The notes under the pieces: model-generated | Database searches by the model: none | Told to the model about the DNA's origin: nothing | Seen by the model: the letters and a program-made list of their open reading frames with translations, nothing else | Made by a program: the position numbers and the translations under genes | In this document: piece after piece, positions 37,677-48,880 of the stretch | Numbering within the stretch: the stretch's first letter is position 1 | Layout of the letters: each line of letters opens with the position of its first letter | DNA from: Marasmius tenuissimus | Lineage: Eukaryota; Basidiomycota; Agaricomycetes; Agaricales; Marasmiaceae | Assembly: GCA_029532415.1 (NCBI GenBank) | Contig: JAQOTA010000034.1 | Coordinates: forward strand, 434,001-498,000 | Direction of reading: 5' to 3' | DNA: 64,000 nucleotides

Positions 37677-39163
37677 ATGAGCGTCCACAAGTACGCTAAT
37701 TTACCTGACATCGTACGTCTTTCCATGATCTCTTCCTCCGTCTCTTTGTTCTCAATTTCCTCACTCATCTTCCTATCTCTTTCTCTTTATCCGGTAGGAC
37801 ACCGCACCAGACGTATACGAAACAGAAGACGTCGCGCCTTCGTCTCAAACGCATGTCAGTTCACCATCTATACAACCGCGATCCTCAGTCCTCATCTCTC
37901 ATCTTCGTTGTAGAAAGATTCTAGCGACGACGAAGGTATCGCTCCCACTCGGAGAGGTAAGACCGCCAACGCGAATGGAAACGGGAACGGGAACGGGAAC
38001 GGGGAAGAGCTCGATTCGAGCCACGTTATGGGAGCTGAGGAAGCTACGAGAAAGTTTCGGAGGGCTGAGAAGAGACGGGGTGCGTGCCTCTCTCTCTCTC
38101 TCTCGTGTTGTCCTATTATTGTTATTCTAACTAACTACGAGGACAGAACGATCCCGAGCAGCGTATATATACCCCCCCTCGCCTACGTCCTCGGATGACG
38201 ACGACGAAGCCGGAGGAGGAGGAGGAGGAAATAAACAACTCTCGTTGTCGCACCGGTTGAAAGTGTTACAAGCGGAGATGCAGAGTCTCGAAGCTGAATT
38301 GGCGGATCCTGCGAACCCGCTGTTGCAGGATGAGAAGGATGAAGGGGTTGATCCGGGGGAGCTTATACGTGGGTTGGTTGATGTGAGGAGGAGGTTGGGG
38401 AGGGTTAGGAAGGAGAGGGAGGGGAGGGGGAGGTTGGTTGGTGTTGTGTTGGGTCTGCAGAAGGATGGGAATGTGGATGAGGAAGATGGGGAGTCTGAGC
38501 CTGTTCTTACTGAGGAGAATGAGAATGAGAAGGAGCCGCCGGTTAAGAATCTGGCAGAGATGGATAGGAGAGTTGGTGTGTTGGAGAAGATGATTGGGTC
38601 GACGGCTGCTCCTTTGGATGAGGTACGAGTTACAGCCTTCCTTGTTCCCCCCCCTCGAAAACTCGCTTATTCTCCTGAACCAGACAAACCCGATCCCACC
38701 ACCTCTAGCACCCCAAATCTCACGGTTGAGCGCACAGCTCGGTGTACTCACCCAACCACGACATATAGATTCGATTTCGAGGCGTCTAAAGCTGTTACTC
38801 TCCGAACTGGAACGAACGAATCAACATCAACATCGGAGACATCCTTCGCAATCTGGACTTGCTCCTCCGACGCAAGACCAAATTATACCCCTCCTCAACC
38901 GATTAGGTCCTTCGTTACCCCAGATTCCTCATATACTCATGCGTTTGAGGACGTTATCGGCGTTGCATACGTCTGCGAGCGATTTTGATAATACGTTGAA
39001 GGGGTTGGAGGATGAGCAGAGGAAGATGAGGGAGAGTATTGATGAGCTTGAAGGTGCTGTGAGGAAGGTGGAGGGGAATTTGGAGGAGAATAGGAAGGTT
39101 GTTACGGGGAATGTGATGGGGTTGGAGGAGAGGGTTGGGGTGTTGATGGAGCGGATGGGGTGA
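37677..39163 (+). CDS. dynamitin (dynactin p50 subunit)
   Basis: Subunit of dynactin, the cofactor that couples cytoplasmic dynein to cargo. Exons: 37677-37712, 37798-37854, 37914-38079, 38147-38622, 38684-39163 (404 aa, as expected). The N-terminus SVHKYANLPDIDTAPDVYETEDV is the family hallmark that binds the Arp1 filament. A DSSDDE acidic patch, a poly-NG run from an (aacggg)4 repeat at 37980-38003, and long heptad-rich coiled coils follow (HRLKVLQAEMQSLEAEL, MDRRVGVLEKMIG, ISRRLKLLLSEL and a final coil ending LMERMG). The 12-codon first exon is typical of this gene in basidiomycetes. Intron 3 contains a (tc)n run. Confidence 0.92.
37980..38003 (+). repeat. (aacggg)4 coding microsatellite
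   Basis: Four exact hexamer copies inside dynamitin exon 3 encode an Asn-Gly dipeptide run. Length variation here would stay in frame. Confidence 0.85.
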
Positions 39164-39500
39164 GAGGTTTTCGAGACGTTGTTCGCATTCGCAGTTGTGT
39201 GGTTTTTTTCGTTTTTTGGGGTTGTTATAGAATGCTAGGTGTATCCTTTGTCTCGAAGTTGACGGTTACACTACACTTGTGGAATGTAACTTTGAGTTTC
39301 AAAGTCGCAATGTGGTTGGTTTTAGCGACTACTCTTGTTTCTGGATTCGAATGTACACTCGAGTTTCGTTCCTACATACTATGTACGTGATTTTTTTCTA
39401 ATGATCACTTGAACACCATGCACATATCAAAGGGGGGAGAATTCGGAACTGGGGCGTATGCATATGGTTCATTACACATATCATACTCTCCACTCTCCAC
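39164..39500. other. convergent intergenic region
   Basis: Tail-to-tail gap between dynamitin (+) and DPH2 (-). No feature is seen. Confidence 0.4.
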
Positions 39501-41412
39501 TCAAACCTCACCATACCCCCTAGCCACCCCCTTCCTCCCCTGTTCCAAAACCCCCGGATCGTCTTCACCCAACCGGGGTTCCAACCCTTGGTACGTACGT
39601 GAATGGAGGAGAAATTGGCTAGCTGCTGAGGAAGAGGTGAATTTGGTTAGGGATCCCCGGCCCCCGTTGTCGTTCCCTATGAGAGCTGTCGAATTCTCGT
39701 TCTCGTTCTCTGGTGCTGGGGTGGGGTTGGTACCGTATCGTTTGGCGTGTCGGTATTTTCCGGTGATGAGTGAGAATACGGGTTGGTCTTCGTCTTCGTC
39801 TTCGTCTTCCTTCTCTTCTCGTGGTCCCGGATCAGAGACCAACAGCCGTCCGAAATCGAATACATAACTCCCTTCCAACCAACTCGGTTCATCGCGTAAC
39901 GCCACTTGCAGTTCGTAAGGGGTGACGATTGGGCGGTAGAATTCCTTATACGACACACACACACGACATCAGCATTTCGTTCGTGGAGAGTGGAGATACA
40001 CCCGACGCACCTTTGAATCGATGAGACTGTTCTCGGGACAGGCGACGAGAACGAAACATTCAATCTCCATGAAGTTGGCTAGTTTGGAGGGGTTGAGTTT
40101 TCCTACGCTGATCGTGTAGCTTTTCTTGCGGGAACGGGTGAGGGTGGTGCGGATGTGGGTGAGGAGGGGGAGGTATGAGGCTGTGGGTGGGTGGGTGGGT
40201 TAGCGAGGTATTAGTGAGGGTATAAAGGAGGAAGGAGGAGGGGACGCTCTCACCGACACCGAGGGTACCGACTAGGATGCCAAAGACGTCTGCGTCGCGA
40301 GCTTTTTGGAGTGTGGCGTAGCGGCGCATGAGGGATTTAGATGTGTGGCTTGATTCGAGGTGGGTGGTTCTCGTGGCGGGGTTGTAGGAGTAGACCTGGG
40401 ACGATGTTAGGTGGGTGAGTAAAGGGAGGGAGGGGGGGGGGGACGTACGGTGGAAGAGGGATGGGTGATTAAGATGTTTGTGAGGGTGAGAGAGGTGGAT
40501 GGGCCGATGTAGAGTATTGTTTCTGTTTCTGGTGTGGGATCTTCTTTGTCTTGGGGTGGGGAAGGGGAAGGGGGGAAGGAAGAGGAGGAGGAGGGAAAGA
40601 GTTTGGTGGGGAGTTTTGTGTATCGGATTGAGAGTTGAGGATGAGATGCGCGTAGTTTGTCTACGATCGATTCTATATCTTGTTTGTTAACGGAGCGGCG
40701 GGTGGTTGGGAAGAACAAATGGGGAGTGTACCTGCCAGATGAGTATACCCGACTTCATGTCGAAGGAGGATTGTTTCTGTTTCTGTTTCTGTTGCGTGGG
40801 CAGAGAGTTTGGAAACGCAATCGTCTACGTCGATGGGGGATTTTCCGAATACGTAGACGACTGGGAGACGAGACGGTCTTTCCTTCCCCTCATCAGAATT
40901 CACCAGAAGAGGTTGGGGGAGAAACCAGACACACGCACTGACTCAGACAAGCGTGACCGTAGTGGATGAGGAGATCTGCGTTGACGTGTTGGGCCGCGAC
41001 TTCGTCTACGCAGCAGCTGGGAAACGACTTCAAGGTCAGACCGGTGTCGCTGTGATAAAAAAAACTGGGAGCTTGCCTGCCGTAGGAAGTGTCAGCTAGA
41101 ACGTATAGTTCTCTATCGGGACCGATCTTGCGTTTTAGTTTTTGGAATATGGAGACCGAGTCGGGGAGGAGTGAGTCGGGGAATTGGAGGGCTATCTGTG
41201 TTATCGGGTTCGTTGAGTAGGGGTGTGGAGGGAAAAGTAAAAAGGTAAAAGAAAGTTACTCGATTAAAATCCCCCCCTGTTATTTCCCGAGCTACTCTCT
41301 CGATCTCATAGAAATCGTCGAAATCTTCTTTGGGTGAGAGTTGTGGGTCGATGTGAACGTCGAGAGTGCGGGATATGGCTTCTGAGGAGGACGTTGAGAA
41401 TCCGTCCGTCAT
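39501..41412 (-). CDS. DPH2: diphthamide biosynthesis protein 2
   Basis: Partner of Dph1 in the radical-SAM iron-sulfur complex that makes the first C-C bond of diphthamide on eEF2. Exons: 41260-41412, 41077-41195, 40939-41016, 40732-40877, 40449-40678, 40254-40395, 40011-40180, 39501-39944 (493 aa). Clear family segments: [81 protein letters not shown] and TPYELQVAL. The Cys residues of the Fe-S site (SCC and GHACLS) are present. Intron 41017-41076 begins with GC (CAG/gcaagc) and ends cccag; without it the frame breaks between TSYG and SCC. Head-to-head with YPP1, 82 bp apart. Confidence 0.94.
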
Positions 41413-41494
41413 CGTAACCGTTCAACTTCAAGTCGTGTTTTTGCCGGTAGCCGGCTCTTCGCCTCCCTCCTCTCCTCTCCTCCTTCCTCCTATC
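41413..41494. promoter_or_regulatory. compact divergent promoter, DPH2 / YPP1-like
   Basis: Only 82 bp separate the DPH2 ATG (41412, minus) and the proposed YPP1-like ATG (41495, plus). The stretch is pyrimidine-rich on the plus strand near the YPP1 start (cctccctcctctcctctcct), with no TATA box. Both 5' UTRs must overlap this interval or the opposing gene. Confidence 0.65.
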
Positions 41495-44400
41495 ATGTCG
41501 AACCCAAAGGAACGACACTACTGGACCCAACTCCGTTCATCTCTCACAGCAGGCCAATGGAACGCCCCTTATCCAGCCAAAGCACCGAACGGGGTAGCTC
41601 TGTCGTGGGGGGAACTGTTTCGAAAGTTTAATAAACACTGTAAAGGGTACGAGGACGTTGCGGAGGTTGCTTCGAGAACACATGCGTTGTCCCTTTTATT
41701 GGAGGCTTCGACTAAACAAGACGATTCTCTGTACCCGTTGAATCTGGGAGAAGAGTGTGTTTTGGATGAAGGGAGGATGGAAGAAGGGAGGGAGGGGTAT
41801 CAGGCGTTGAAGAAGTTGGAAGGGGGGAATTTTGATGTAAGGACCATGGCCTGTCTCTTTGGTTTTTCGTTCTGACGATAACAATCTCGCTGTGCTAGAC
41901 CCTAAACTTTGCACTCGCATACTACGCATACGCACTCGGAGACCCATCGGAATGTTTAGCTCATCTGAGCAAAGTTCCCGACGTTTCGCATGTTCAGAAT
42001 CATATTCCTCTACCTTCGACGTTACGTGCTGCGGGTGCTAGTACGCTTCTGAACGTACCTGGCGGAGCAGGGACAGGGACGGAGACATCCTCAGCGAGCA
42101 GTTTCACGGCCTCTTCCGACGTGTCGAGTACGATAGCCGAAATCAAAGATGGAAGAGCTTGGGCGATGGTAGAGACTATCCGGAGTCTTTGTTTACAAGG
42201 TACCCCCCTCCCTCCCTCCTCCCTTCTACTTCTAACTAAAAAAAACGCGAGAACAGGCATGGCAAACGAAAAACTCCACCCAACCACCCCCCAAAAATCC
42301 CTCGACATCTACGCCGCCTCCTTCCCCACCCTAACCATCATCCAATCCGAACTCGTCTCTCCAACCAACAACAACACTCCCAACCCCGCGGCTGGGGGTA
42401 AAATCGACTTTACGTCGTTTACCAAATTTCGGGAGGTGTGGAGGTGGGTGGAGAGGTTGCTTTGGCGGGCGATCGTGCTTGGGGCGAGGGTTTTTGATGT
42501 TCATCATTCCCATAATCGAAATCAGGAGGGGTGTAGGAAGAACGATTCGATGTGGACGTGGTTGGATCATTATACGTCTTGTAGCGTTTATTGGCCGTCC
42601 AACTTTCGAACTGAACATCGATCGACGATTTCGGTGTTGTATCTACGGGCGCTTGTTCTTCGGTACTCTTCCTCCCCTTCCTCTTCTTCCCCCTCCTCCT
42701 CCTTCTCTCCCTCGCTTTCCCCATCCCCGCCACCGTGGATGCACACAGCCCGATCGGTTATCCAAGAATACCGCGCGATATTAAACGTATCGACGACGTT
42801 CCCAAAAGCGGGGGAGAGAAACCACAAGGTGGAAGATTTCGTAGATCTCTGTGTAGCGGTGTGGGAAGCCAGTGGGGGTGTTGGGGAGTATACCGGTTGG
42901 GTGCTTGATGTGCGTCTCCCTCCTCCTTCTTCCCTCTTCTTTCTACTGACGCTCGCTAGGTCCTCTGGTGGGCCACCCGACTCACTTTCAACTCCTACCG
43001 AGTCCTCCGGCACATGACACGGTTATCCTACGTCTCCGGGGACACCTCGCTCGCCAAACGGACTTTGGGGCTGTACGTCCAGGTGGTATCCAAAGCTGTC
43101 CAAGCGGGTGTGGAGGAAGGTATGGATACGGATGGGGAGTGGGTGGATACGCTTGTTTTTGGGGTGAGGATGGTTTGTAAGACTGCGGTTGGGGTGAGGG
43201 AGGTTAGGGAGGTTGGGGGGTTGATTGGGAAGGCTAGGGGGAGGTTGTGTGGAGGTGGGGGGGAGAAGGAGAAAGGGAGAGAGGCGAGTGTGGAACTTGC
43301 GGAGGGGGTTTGGAATGTTACGATGGCTGTTAAAGGTACGTTCTCCTCCTCTTCCTTCCCCTCTTCCTTTCCTCCTTCTCACTCACACTCACCCCCCCTT
43401 CTCGCACGACAGACAAAAACCCCCACACCCGTCCAACCCACCTCCACACCGCCCACCAGCACTTCCTAACCGCGCTATCTCTAAACCCGACCTCGCCCGC
43501 GATCCACTTCCACCTCGCACTGTCGTATACGAGGCCGGGCCCCGATCGGGATTTGGCAAGAGCGATTGTGCATGCTGGGAGAGCGGTGGAGGGGGATCCG
43601 GGGAGTGTGAGGTATTGGCATCTTTTGGGGTTGGTTAGTGCGAAATCGGAGCTTTGGGATGCGGCGGTGGGGGCGTTGGAGAGTGGGAGTGGGGTTGGGG
43701 TTGGGGAAGGGGGGGTGGATGGGACGCCTGGGACGAGGAGAAGTAGTTTACCTGGACCTGGGCTTGGGGTGAATGGAGTAGACTACGCCAACGCCAACGC
43801 TAACGGAGCCATCGACGGGCTTCCTTCTCAATCTCAATCCCCTCCTCCCTCTCCCCCGCCTCCCCCACCCCCTCCACGGATGATCCTAACCCCAACCGAA
43901 CCAACGATCCCCCCTTGTTCGGAACTGTTACGACCCGCGAGCGATCCGACACCTCCCTCGAGATATGAACTGTTCGAGTACGCGCTTCAGTTGAGGATGA
44001 CGCAGTTGGCTGTGGTGGAGTATGTGGAGGGTGTGGAGGGTGCGTCGGGGAGGTTGACGGAGGTGTTTCAGTGGGTTGCTGAGATGAGGGGGGTGGGGAC
44101 GGGGACGGGGACGGGGACGGGGACGGGGACGGGTGGGGGAGGGGAGCGATGTCAGTTTCTCCTCTCTTTTTTTTTTTTTGGTGGTGGTTTTGACTTACTT
44201 ACTTCTTTTAGCGGTGCGACATTCGATGGACGGAGGACATCCAGAGATGAAGTTGAAATCTCCGTCTGAATTGGCGTTGACGGCTTCTCACCATTCGCAT
44301 TCGCATTCGCAGCTTGGGCATTCGGAGAACAAGGAGAAAGAGAAAGAGAGAGAGAGACCACCACTCCCGACGATCGATTCGGAGAGTTTACAACCTCCGA

Positions 44401-45467
44401 CTCCGATTCCTATTACTGTTTCGCCTGCTACACCCGACGCGACTGAGAAGGAGCAGGCGCAAGGGCCTCTAGATGCCGACCACGATAAAGAAAAGGATAA
44501 GGATAAGGATAAAGAGAAGCCGACGAAAAAGGTTCAACAGATGTTACATAAGGGGAGTGCGAGGGTTAGTGCGATTTCGAAGAAGATACATCGGGGTGGT
44601 GGGAGTGGGAGTGGGAGGCATGGGTTGAGGAGGGCTAGTTCGAATCCTGGTGAGTGAGCGAGGGCGAGGTTAGAGAAAGAGAAAGAGAAGAATGCTTACC
44701 TCCCTCCCCCGATCATAGATTTCAGCGGATCCCCATCATACCAAGCCTCCTCCATCCACTCCCGCAAACGCGTCACGTCGAGTTCGTTCTTGATGCCTTC
44801 TGATCCTGAATCTGTCTTTGGTGGGGGAACGGGGGAAGAACCTCCGCCTCCTCCACCTGCTGCCGCTGTTCTTCCGACGACGACGACGACGAAGTGGAGT
44901 CATAGAACTGCAAAGGAGAACAGACTGTTGAGCGATTTATGGTTGATGTCTGCTGCTACCTTTCGGAGGCTGGGAAAGATTGAACAAGCGAAAGGGGCAA
45001 TTCAGGAGGCGGAGGTGAGGGATGAGGGGAATCCGGGGGTTTGGGTTCAGGTGGGTTCTTGTTTGTTTTCTCTCAAACCGAAGCTTATACGAGCCCCCCC
45101 CCCCCTCGCGTAGCTCGGACTATACCACCTCGCGATGGGACAAAAACACCACGCGATCGATGCGTTCCAAAAAGCGCTATTTATCGACCCGGACGACGTG
45201 GGGGCTTCTGTTCATCTAGCTAGGGTGTACCTCGAAAGCCCCACCCCTGCCCTTACCTCGGAGAACGTGGACTTGGTAGCTGGTTTGTTGGGACATTTGA
45301 CGGAGGGGTCTGGGTGGGACGTACCGGAGGCGTGGTATTTTTTGGGCAAGGCGTATGGGATGCAGGGGAGGGTTGGGAGGGAGAGGGAGTGTTTGAGGAG
45401 GGCGTTGGTGTTGAGTGAGGGGAGGGGGGTTAGGGATGTTGATTGTGCTGTTGGGTGGTGTTTGTAG
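41495..45467 (+). CDS. YPP1-like TPR protein (PI4-kinase complex scaffold, TTC7-like)
   Basis: Related to yeast Ypp1 and animal TTC7, which hold the Stt4/PI4KA kinase at the plasma membrane. Exons: 41495-41836, 41899-42199, 42257-42909, 42960-43335, 43413-44150, 44212-44649, 44719-45050, 45114-45467 (1177 aa). The start MSNPKERHYWTQLR was chosen because the earlier in-frame ATG (41366) lies inside DPH2. Helical repeats are seen: TLNFALAYYAYALGDPSECLAHL, SVRYWHLLGLVSAKSELWDAAVGALE and, best, the C-terminal LGLYHLAMGQKHHAIDAFQKALFIDPDD and AWYFLGKAYGMQGR. Two disordered inserts interrupt the solenoid: poly-Pro/Ser plus a Gly-Thr run, and a Lys/Glu/Asp-rich block (KEKDKDKDKEK). Confidence 0.85.
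44095..44130 (+). repeat. (ggggac)6 G-rich microsatellite
   Basis: Six exact copies of ggggac inside exon 5 of the YPP1-like gene, encoding alternating Gly-Thr. Four-G runs every six bases could form a G-quadruplex on the coding strand. Confidence 0.88.
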
Positions 45468-46569
45468 GTTGGGAGTTGTAGGTGCGGGGAGGACGGGGTT
45501 GGGGTTTCTTTTTTTCGTTCGTTTCCTGGTTCGAGTTTGGATTTGGTCCCTTCCCTCCCTTCCCTGTCGCATTTTTTCCTGTTATGGTATACCCTCTCAT
45601 TGCTCAATACGTCGTGAATCGTGCATCGGATAATGGTATTTCGTTCTATTCGTCTACCGACTGATCTCGCCGTTGACGTTGACCTACGACTTACGAACAA
45701 GTCAGACTCGTAGGAGGAGGAGGAGGATGATTTTGTTACACGGCATGGTTCACGTGATGAACGCCGGTTCCAAAATGCGCTCCGGTGGCTACCTACGTTC
45801 TCCTTCAATTTCGGGGTCCTTCCAGACGAGCTCATAGCACACGAAGTCTGCGGTAGATTGGGTCGGCGAGGAGTCACAGCTATGGTAATTTACCGAATCT
45901 ACTCTACCTGGAAGTATCGATTTTATCCTACTACGAGATGCGTTCTTGCACACAAGACCAGACCCAACTCGCAATCTGTGATTATCGACTCGGCGAAGGC
46001 ACTCAACAGCTAATGCGTGGTCTCCTGCCAGTACTTTGGTAAAGGCCTTTCGGTATTAGGAGTTCTCAATGATTCCGAGGTACTGTCGCATGCACATGGT
46101 CTTGTGTTGGTACCGACGTCCATCTCAAGCTCCGTTCGGTTCTGTCTCGTAGTAGGTATGTCTTTCGGTATTTCTCTCCGAGCTCGTATTCGGCCCCCCA
46201 TTGGTGATTGAACACAGCCCTTCCCAACGTGGTACTATGAACACAAGTCTGCGTTCTTCTCATCCACTGGGGGTTATCGGGTGTGCCTGAAGACGCTCGA
46301 GCTAAACCGGCGTTCCCGGACAGGTTTCGTCGGTTTGTCACCCACTGTGTGTTATTGAAGCAGCCTGCCACTGTGGGGGTTCTTTTCAAAGTTCTCGTAC
46401 ATCAACAGCCACCCCTCCAATCTTGGACGGGACAATTCCTGTAGTACAATGATGTTGACGGGTGATTTTACCACACCCCCCCCCCTCTCCCCCAGCTGAA
46501 GTGACGGCTTCTCCATTGCTGATACTCAAGCACAAATCGGGGGTCCCGTACAATCATGTCCTTCATGGG

Positions 46570-46784
46570 TCCGGTTGGTGGCGTAGCATGATCCTGTGTA
46601 CTCAGATGGACACTCGGGGGTCGTATTATCCCGGAACCGGCGTTCATTTCGTGCCCTCCTTCGACCTTCCATTCATCTCCTGATTGATCGGGGTAGAAGT
46701 TATGGGGGAGAGGAATGGCCGCTTACCTACTAGTACAAATTCCAGACGTCGGCGCTCGGTGGTTTCTTCGAGACTGCCGTAGTT
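46570..46784 (+). repeat. diverged direct repeat 1, copy 1
   Basis: Begins tccggttggtggcgtag and shares ordered blocks with 47024-47215: ggttggtggcg, tactcaga.ggacac, catctcctgattgatcgggg, gaatggccgc, cctactagta, attccagacg and ggtttcttcg. Point changes and small indels separate the blocks. Confidence 0.65.
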
Positions 46785-47023
46785 GTTTTAACCCCCCTCG
46801 TAGTTAGTGCATGCTGGTGAGCACAGATTCGGGACTCCGTCGCGGCTCGACTGAGCATGAGCTGAAAGTCGAGTCCACTGAAAGTTGGACTGCTGGCGGG
46901 TGGTGGTCCCGAGTGAGTGCTTTATGTGGAAGTACTCAATATTAGACTAAGTAGTAGTTGAGCTTTTTGTATACTATGTGGCGGCGTCCCAGCTTCGTGC
47001 GTTTGTATGGTAGGCACGTCTCG

Positions 47024-47215
47024 TCTGGTTGGTGGCGTGTACTCAGATAGACACCCAGGACGGCCGCATTCCGGAACTGGCTTTCAGTTTCGTGCCTTCA
47101 TCTCCTGATTGATCGGGGCAGTTGTGGGGGAATCAGAATGGCCGCCGACCTACTAGTAGTATACATTCCAGACGCTTCAGCGGTTTCTTCGGATTGCCTG
47201 TGGGTTTTTTTGATC
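47024..47215 (+). repeat. diverged direct repeat 1, copy 2
   Basis: Second copy, about 454 bp downstream of copy 1. It has the same order of blocks and lacks some internal segments present in copy 1. Confidence 0.65.
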
Positions 47216-47457
47216 GTCGGATATGATGATTAGTAGTATGCCATCCGTCTGCCACTGATTCGCGCCCCCTTGCCTTACTAGGGCTAAGGAAATTCGGCGT
47301 TTCCGAGCAAATTTCAAAAATCTATGGCAGGCATTGGTGCCACATTCTGCATGGGGTGTATGCCGACTAGGCATGAGTAAGGAAGAGTTCCACGCTAGCC
47401 TTCTTGGGTGTGGCTTGGGCCTACTAGTCTCGTGCGACCAGACTGACGATAAATGTG

Positions 47458-47476
47458 GTCAGTGACGATCACTGAC
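47458..47476. repeat. perfect palindrome, 8 bp arms, 3 bp centre
   Basis: GTCAGTGA, cga, TCACTGAC: 19 bp with perfect arm symmetry, in the gene-free region. It may be a protein-binding site or chance. Confidence 0.6.
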
Positions 47477-47990
47477 ACACGAGGCGTCTAGTCACCACTT
47501 TTTACTTTTGTACAAACAATTTTAGCACACACAATTTCCAATCGTGTTGACTGGTGACTGTCTGACGTCCAAAGGAGAAACAGAGAACAATTGTTCATTG
47601 GAGCAAAACCGACGCAAGTAGTTATTCGTCTTTCAATGTCACCCTGCCGGGCCGGCCAGTTTCGCATGGCGCAAGCGTGGCGTCTACTAAGCGCCAGGCT
47701 GGAGTCAAACACCCATCGAGCGCTGACTGGTGCTGGTCCAGCGTTGGTTTTGAAGACTGTAGCTGCTAACGGATGGGCTTTCAGCATAGAAAAGCCTCAT
47801 GGGGTGGTAGCAGGGCTGGTTTCGGCGGCGGCGAATCCCAAGACCCTGCAAGCGGTCAGCTCAGCGCCCAAGCTGGAGTCGTCGGAGTCGGTCGATCTTT
47901 CATCTCTTGTCTTTCAATGTGGTGCGTGTCCTAGGCCGTCGGGCAAAACTAGCCTCCCTAGGGGGCACGGGCAAGTAGTCCACGCTCAAT

Positions 47991-48178
47991 CGAGGAAACG
48001 CAATACAGTAGCAGCCTGTTTCCCCTTACCCAAAGTCAACAGCACCCTTCCCCGTTCCCCGATCGATGGAACTTGAAGTCTTTCTCCGAACACAGTTGCT
48101 GTAATCTCAAACAGCTTGATAATTGAAAAGTCGTACGCACCTGCTAATGAGTTTTGGCGTGACTTTGCCGATAGCCTT
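47991..48178 (+). repeat. tandem repeat 2, copy 1
   Basis: Begins cgaggaaacgcaatacag and shares with the next copy the blocks gtagcag.ctgttccc, gtcaacagcac, cgatcgatgg.acttcaa, caacagcttgata, cctgctaatg and gc..gac.t.gccgatagc. The period is about 200 bp. Confidence 0.75.
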
Positions 48179-48190
48179 CCGATTGTCGCT

Positions 48191-48362
48191 CGAGGAAAGC
48201 GCGGCAAAATAGTACATAGTAGCAGTCTGTTCCCATCGAAGTCAACAGCACTATTCCCTCGATCGATGGGACTTCAAACCGTTGTCGTATTGAATCACAA
48301 CAGCTTGATACGCGCCGTCCCCCCCCCTGCTAATGTTTTTTTGCGCGACATCGCCGATAGCA
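48191..48362 (+). repeat. tandem repeat 2, copy 2
   Basis: Directly follows copy 1 after about 12 bp and starts with cgaggaaagcg. Roughly three quarters of aligned positions look identical by eye. An expanded run of C and of T lies inside it (tccccccccctg, tgtttttttg). Confidence 0.75.
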
Positions 48363-48880
48363 CCAAGTTTAAAGTTCTCGTTTGCAGCTGATACTTGTTG
48401 TCTCTCGTGAGATAAGATCCGCTAACTCCTCCACTCCGGCATAGAGTATTGTATAGCAACTTAAATGCTAAGTACCCGTAGGTGAACTAGGCATCCAAAC
48501 ATCGAAACCCACAGGCTGCCACCAACAGGTCCACCTGAGGCGTAAACGATACTGTAGGTGATGCTCCAATCCATGAGCTGCTTAGGAGCCAGTGCGGCCC
48601 ACATACCGTTACTAGAGGATCTACAGGTGTCCCCCGTTTGACATTTCGACATATCCAGAACGACTTAGTGCGGGCCACACGGATCCGAGATGTTGGTTGG
48701 GGAAAGAGGTCGGTTTCCCACGCCTCCTTGGGCAACTACGACTTCAGGCTAGAGATTCAGTTCGTTCATCATTAAGAAGTACAAGATCATGACAATAACA
48801 ACATTGAGGTATAAGGGGGGAAGAGAACAAGAAAGCAAGAAATATTCATCGTGATTCGTGATTCATGATTCGTAAGGTTA

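Larger units (their letters stand above)
45468..48880. other. 3.4 kb gene-free region with diverged direct repeats
   Basis: Largest gap in the window. It holds two pairs of diverged direct repeats (46570/47024 and 47991/48191), a perfect short palindrome at 47458-47476 and long C or G runs. No transposase, reverse transcriptase or terminal inverted repeats are visible, so this looks like old, decayed repeat DNA. Confidence 0.5.

Noticed and set aside
41366..41494. Earlier in-frame ATG for the YPP1-like gene
   Set aside because: It lies within the DPH2 coding exon and adds a low-quality segment; MSNPKERHYW at 41495 matches the family start better.
47591..48076. 161-codon plus-strand ORF in the gene-free block
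   Set aside because: It runs into the first copy of the tandem repeat and lacks conserved motifs; judged chance.
45468..48880. Intact transposon
   Set aside because: Repeats are present, but I found no transposase or reverse transcriptase motifs, terminal inverted repeats or target-site duplications.
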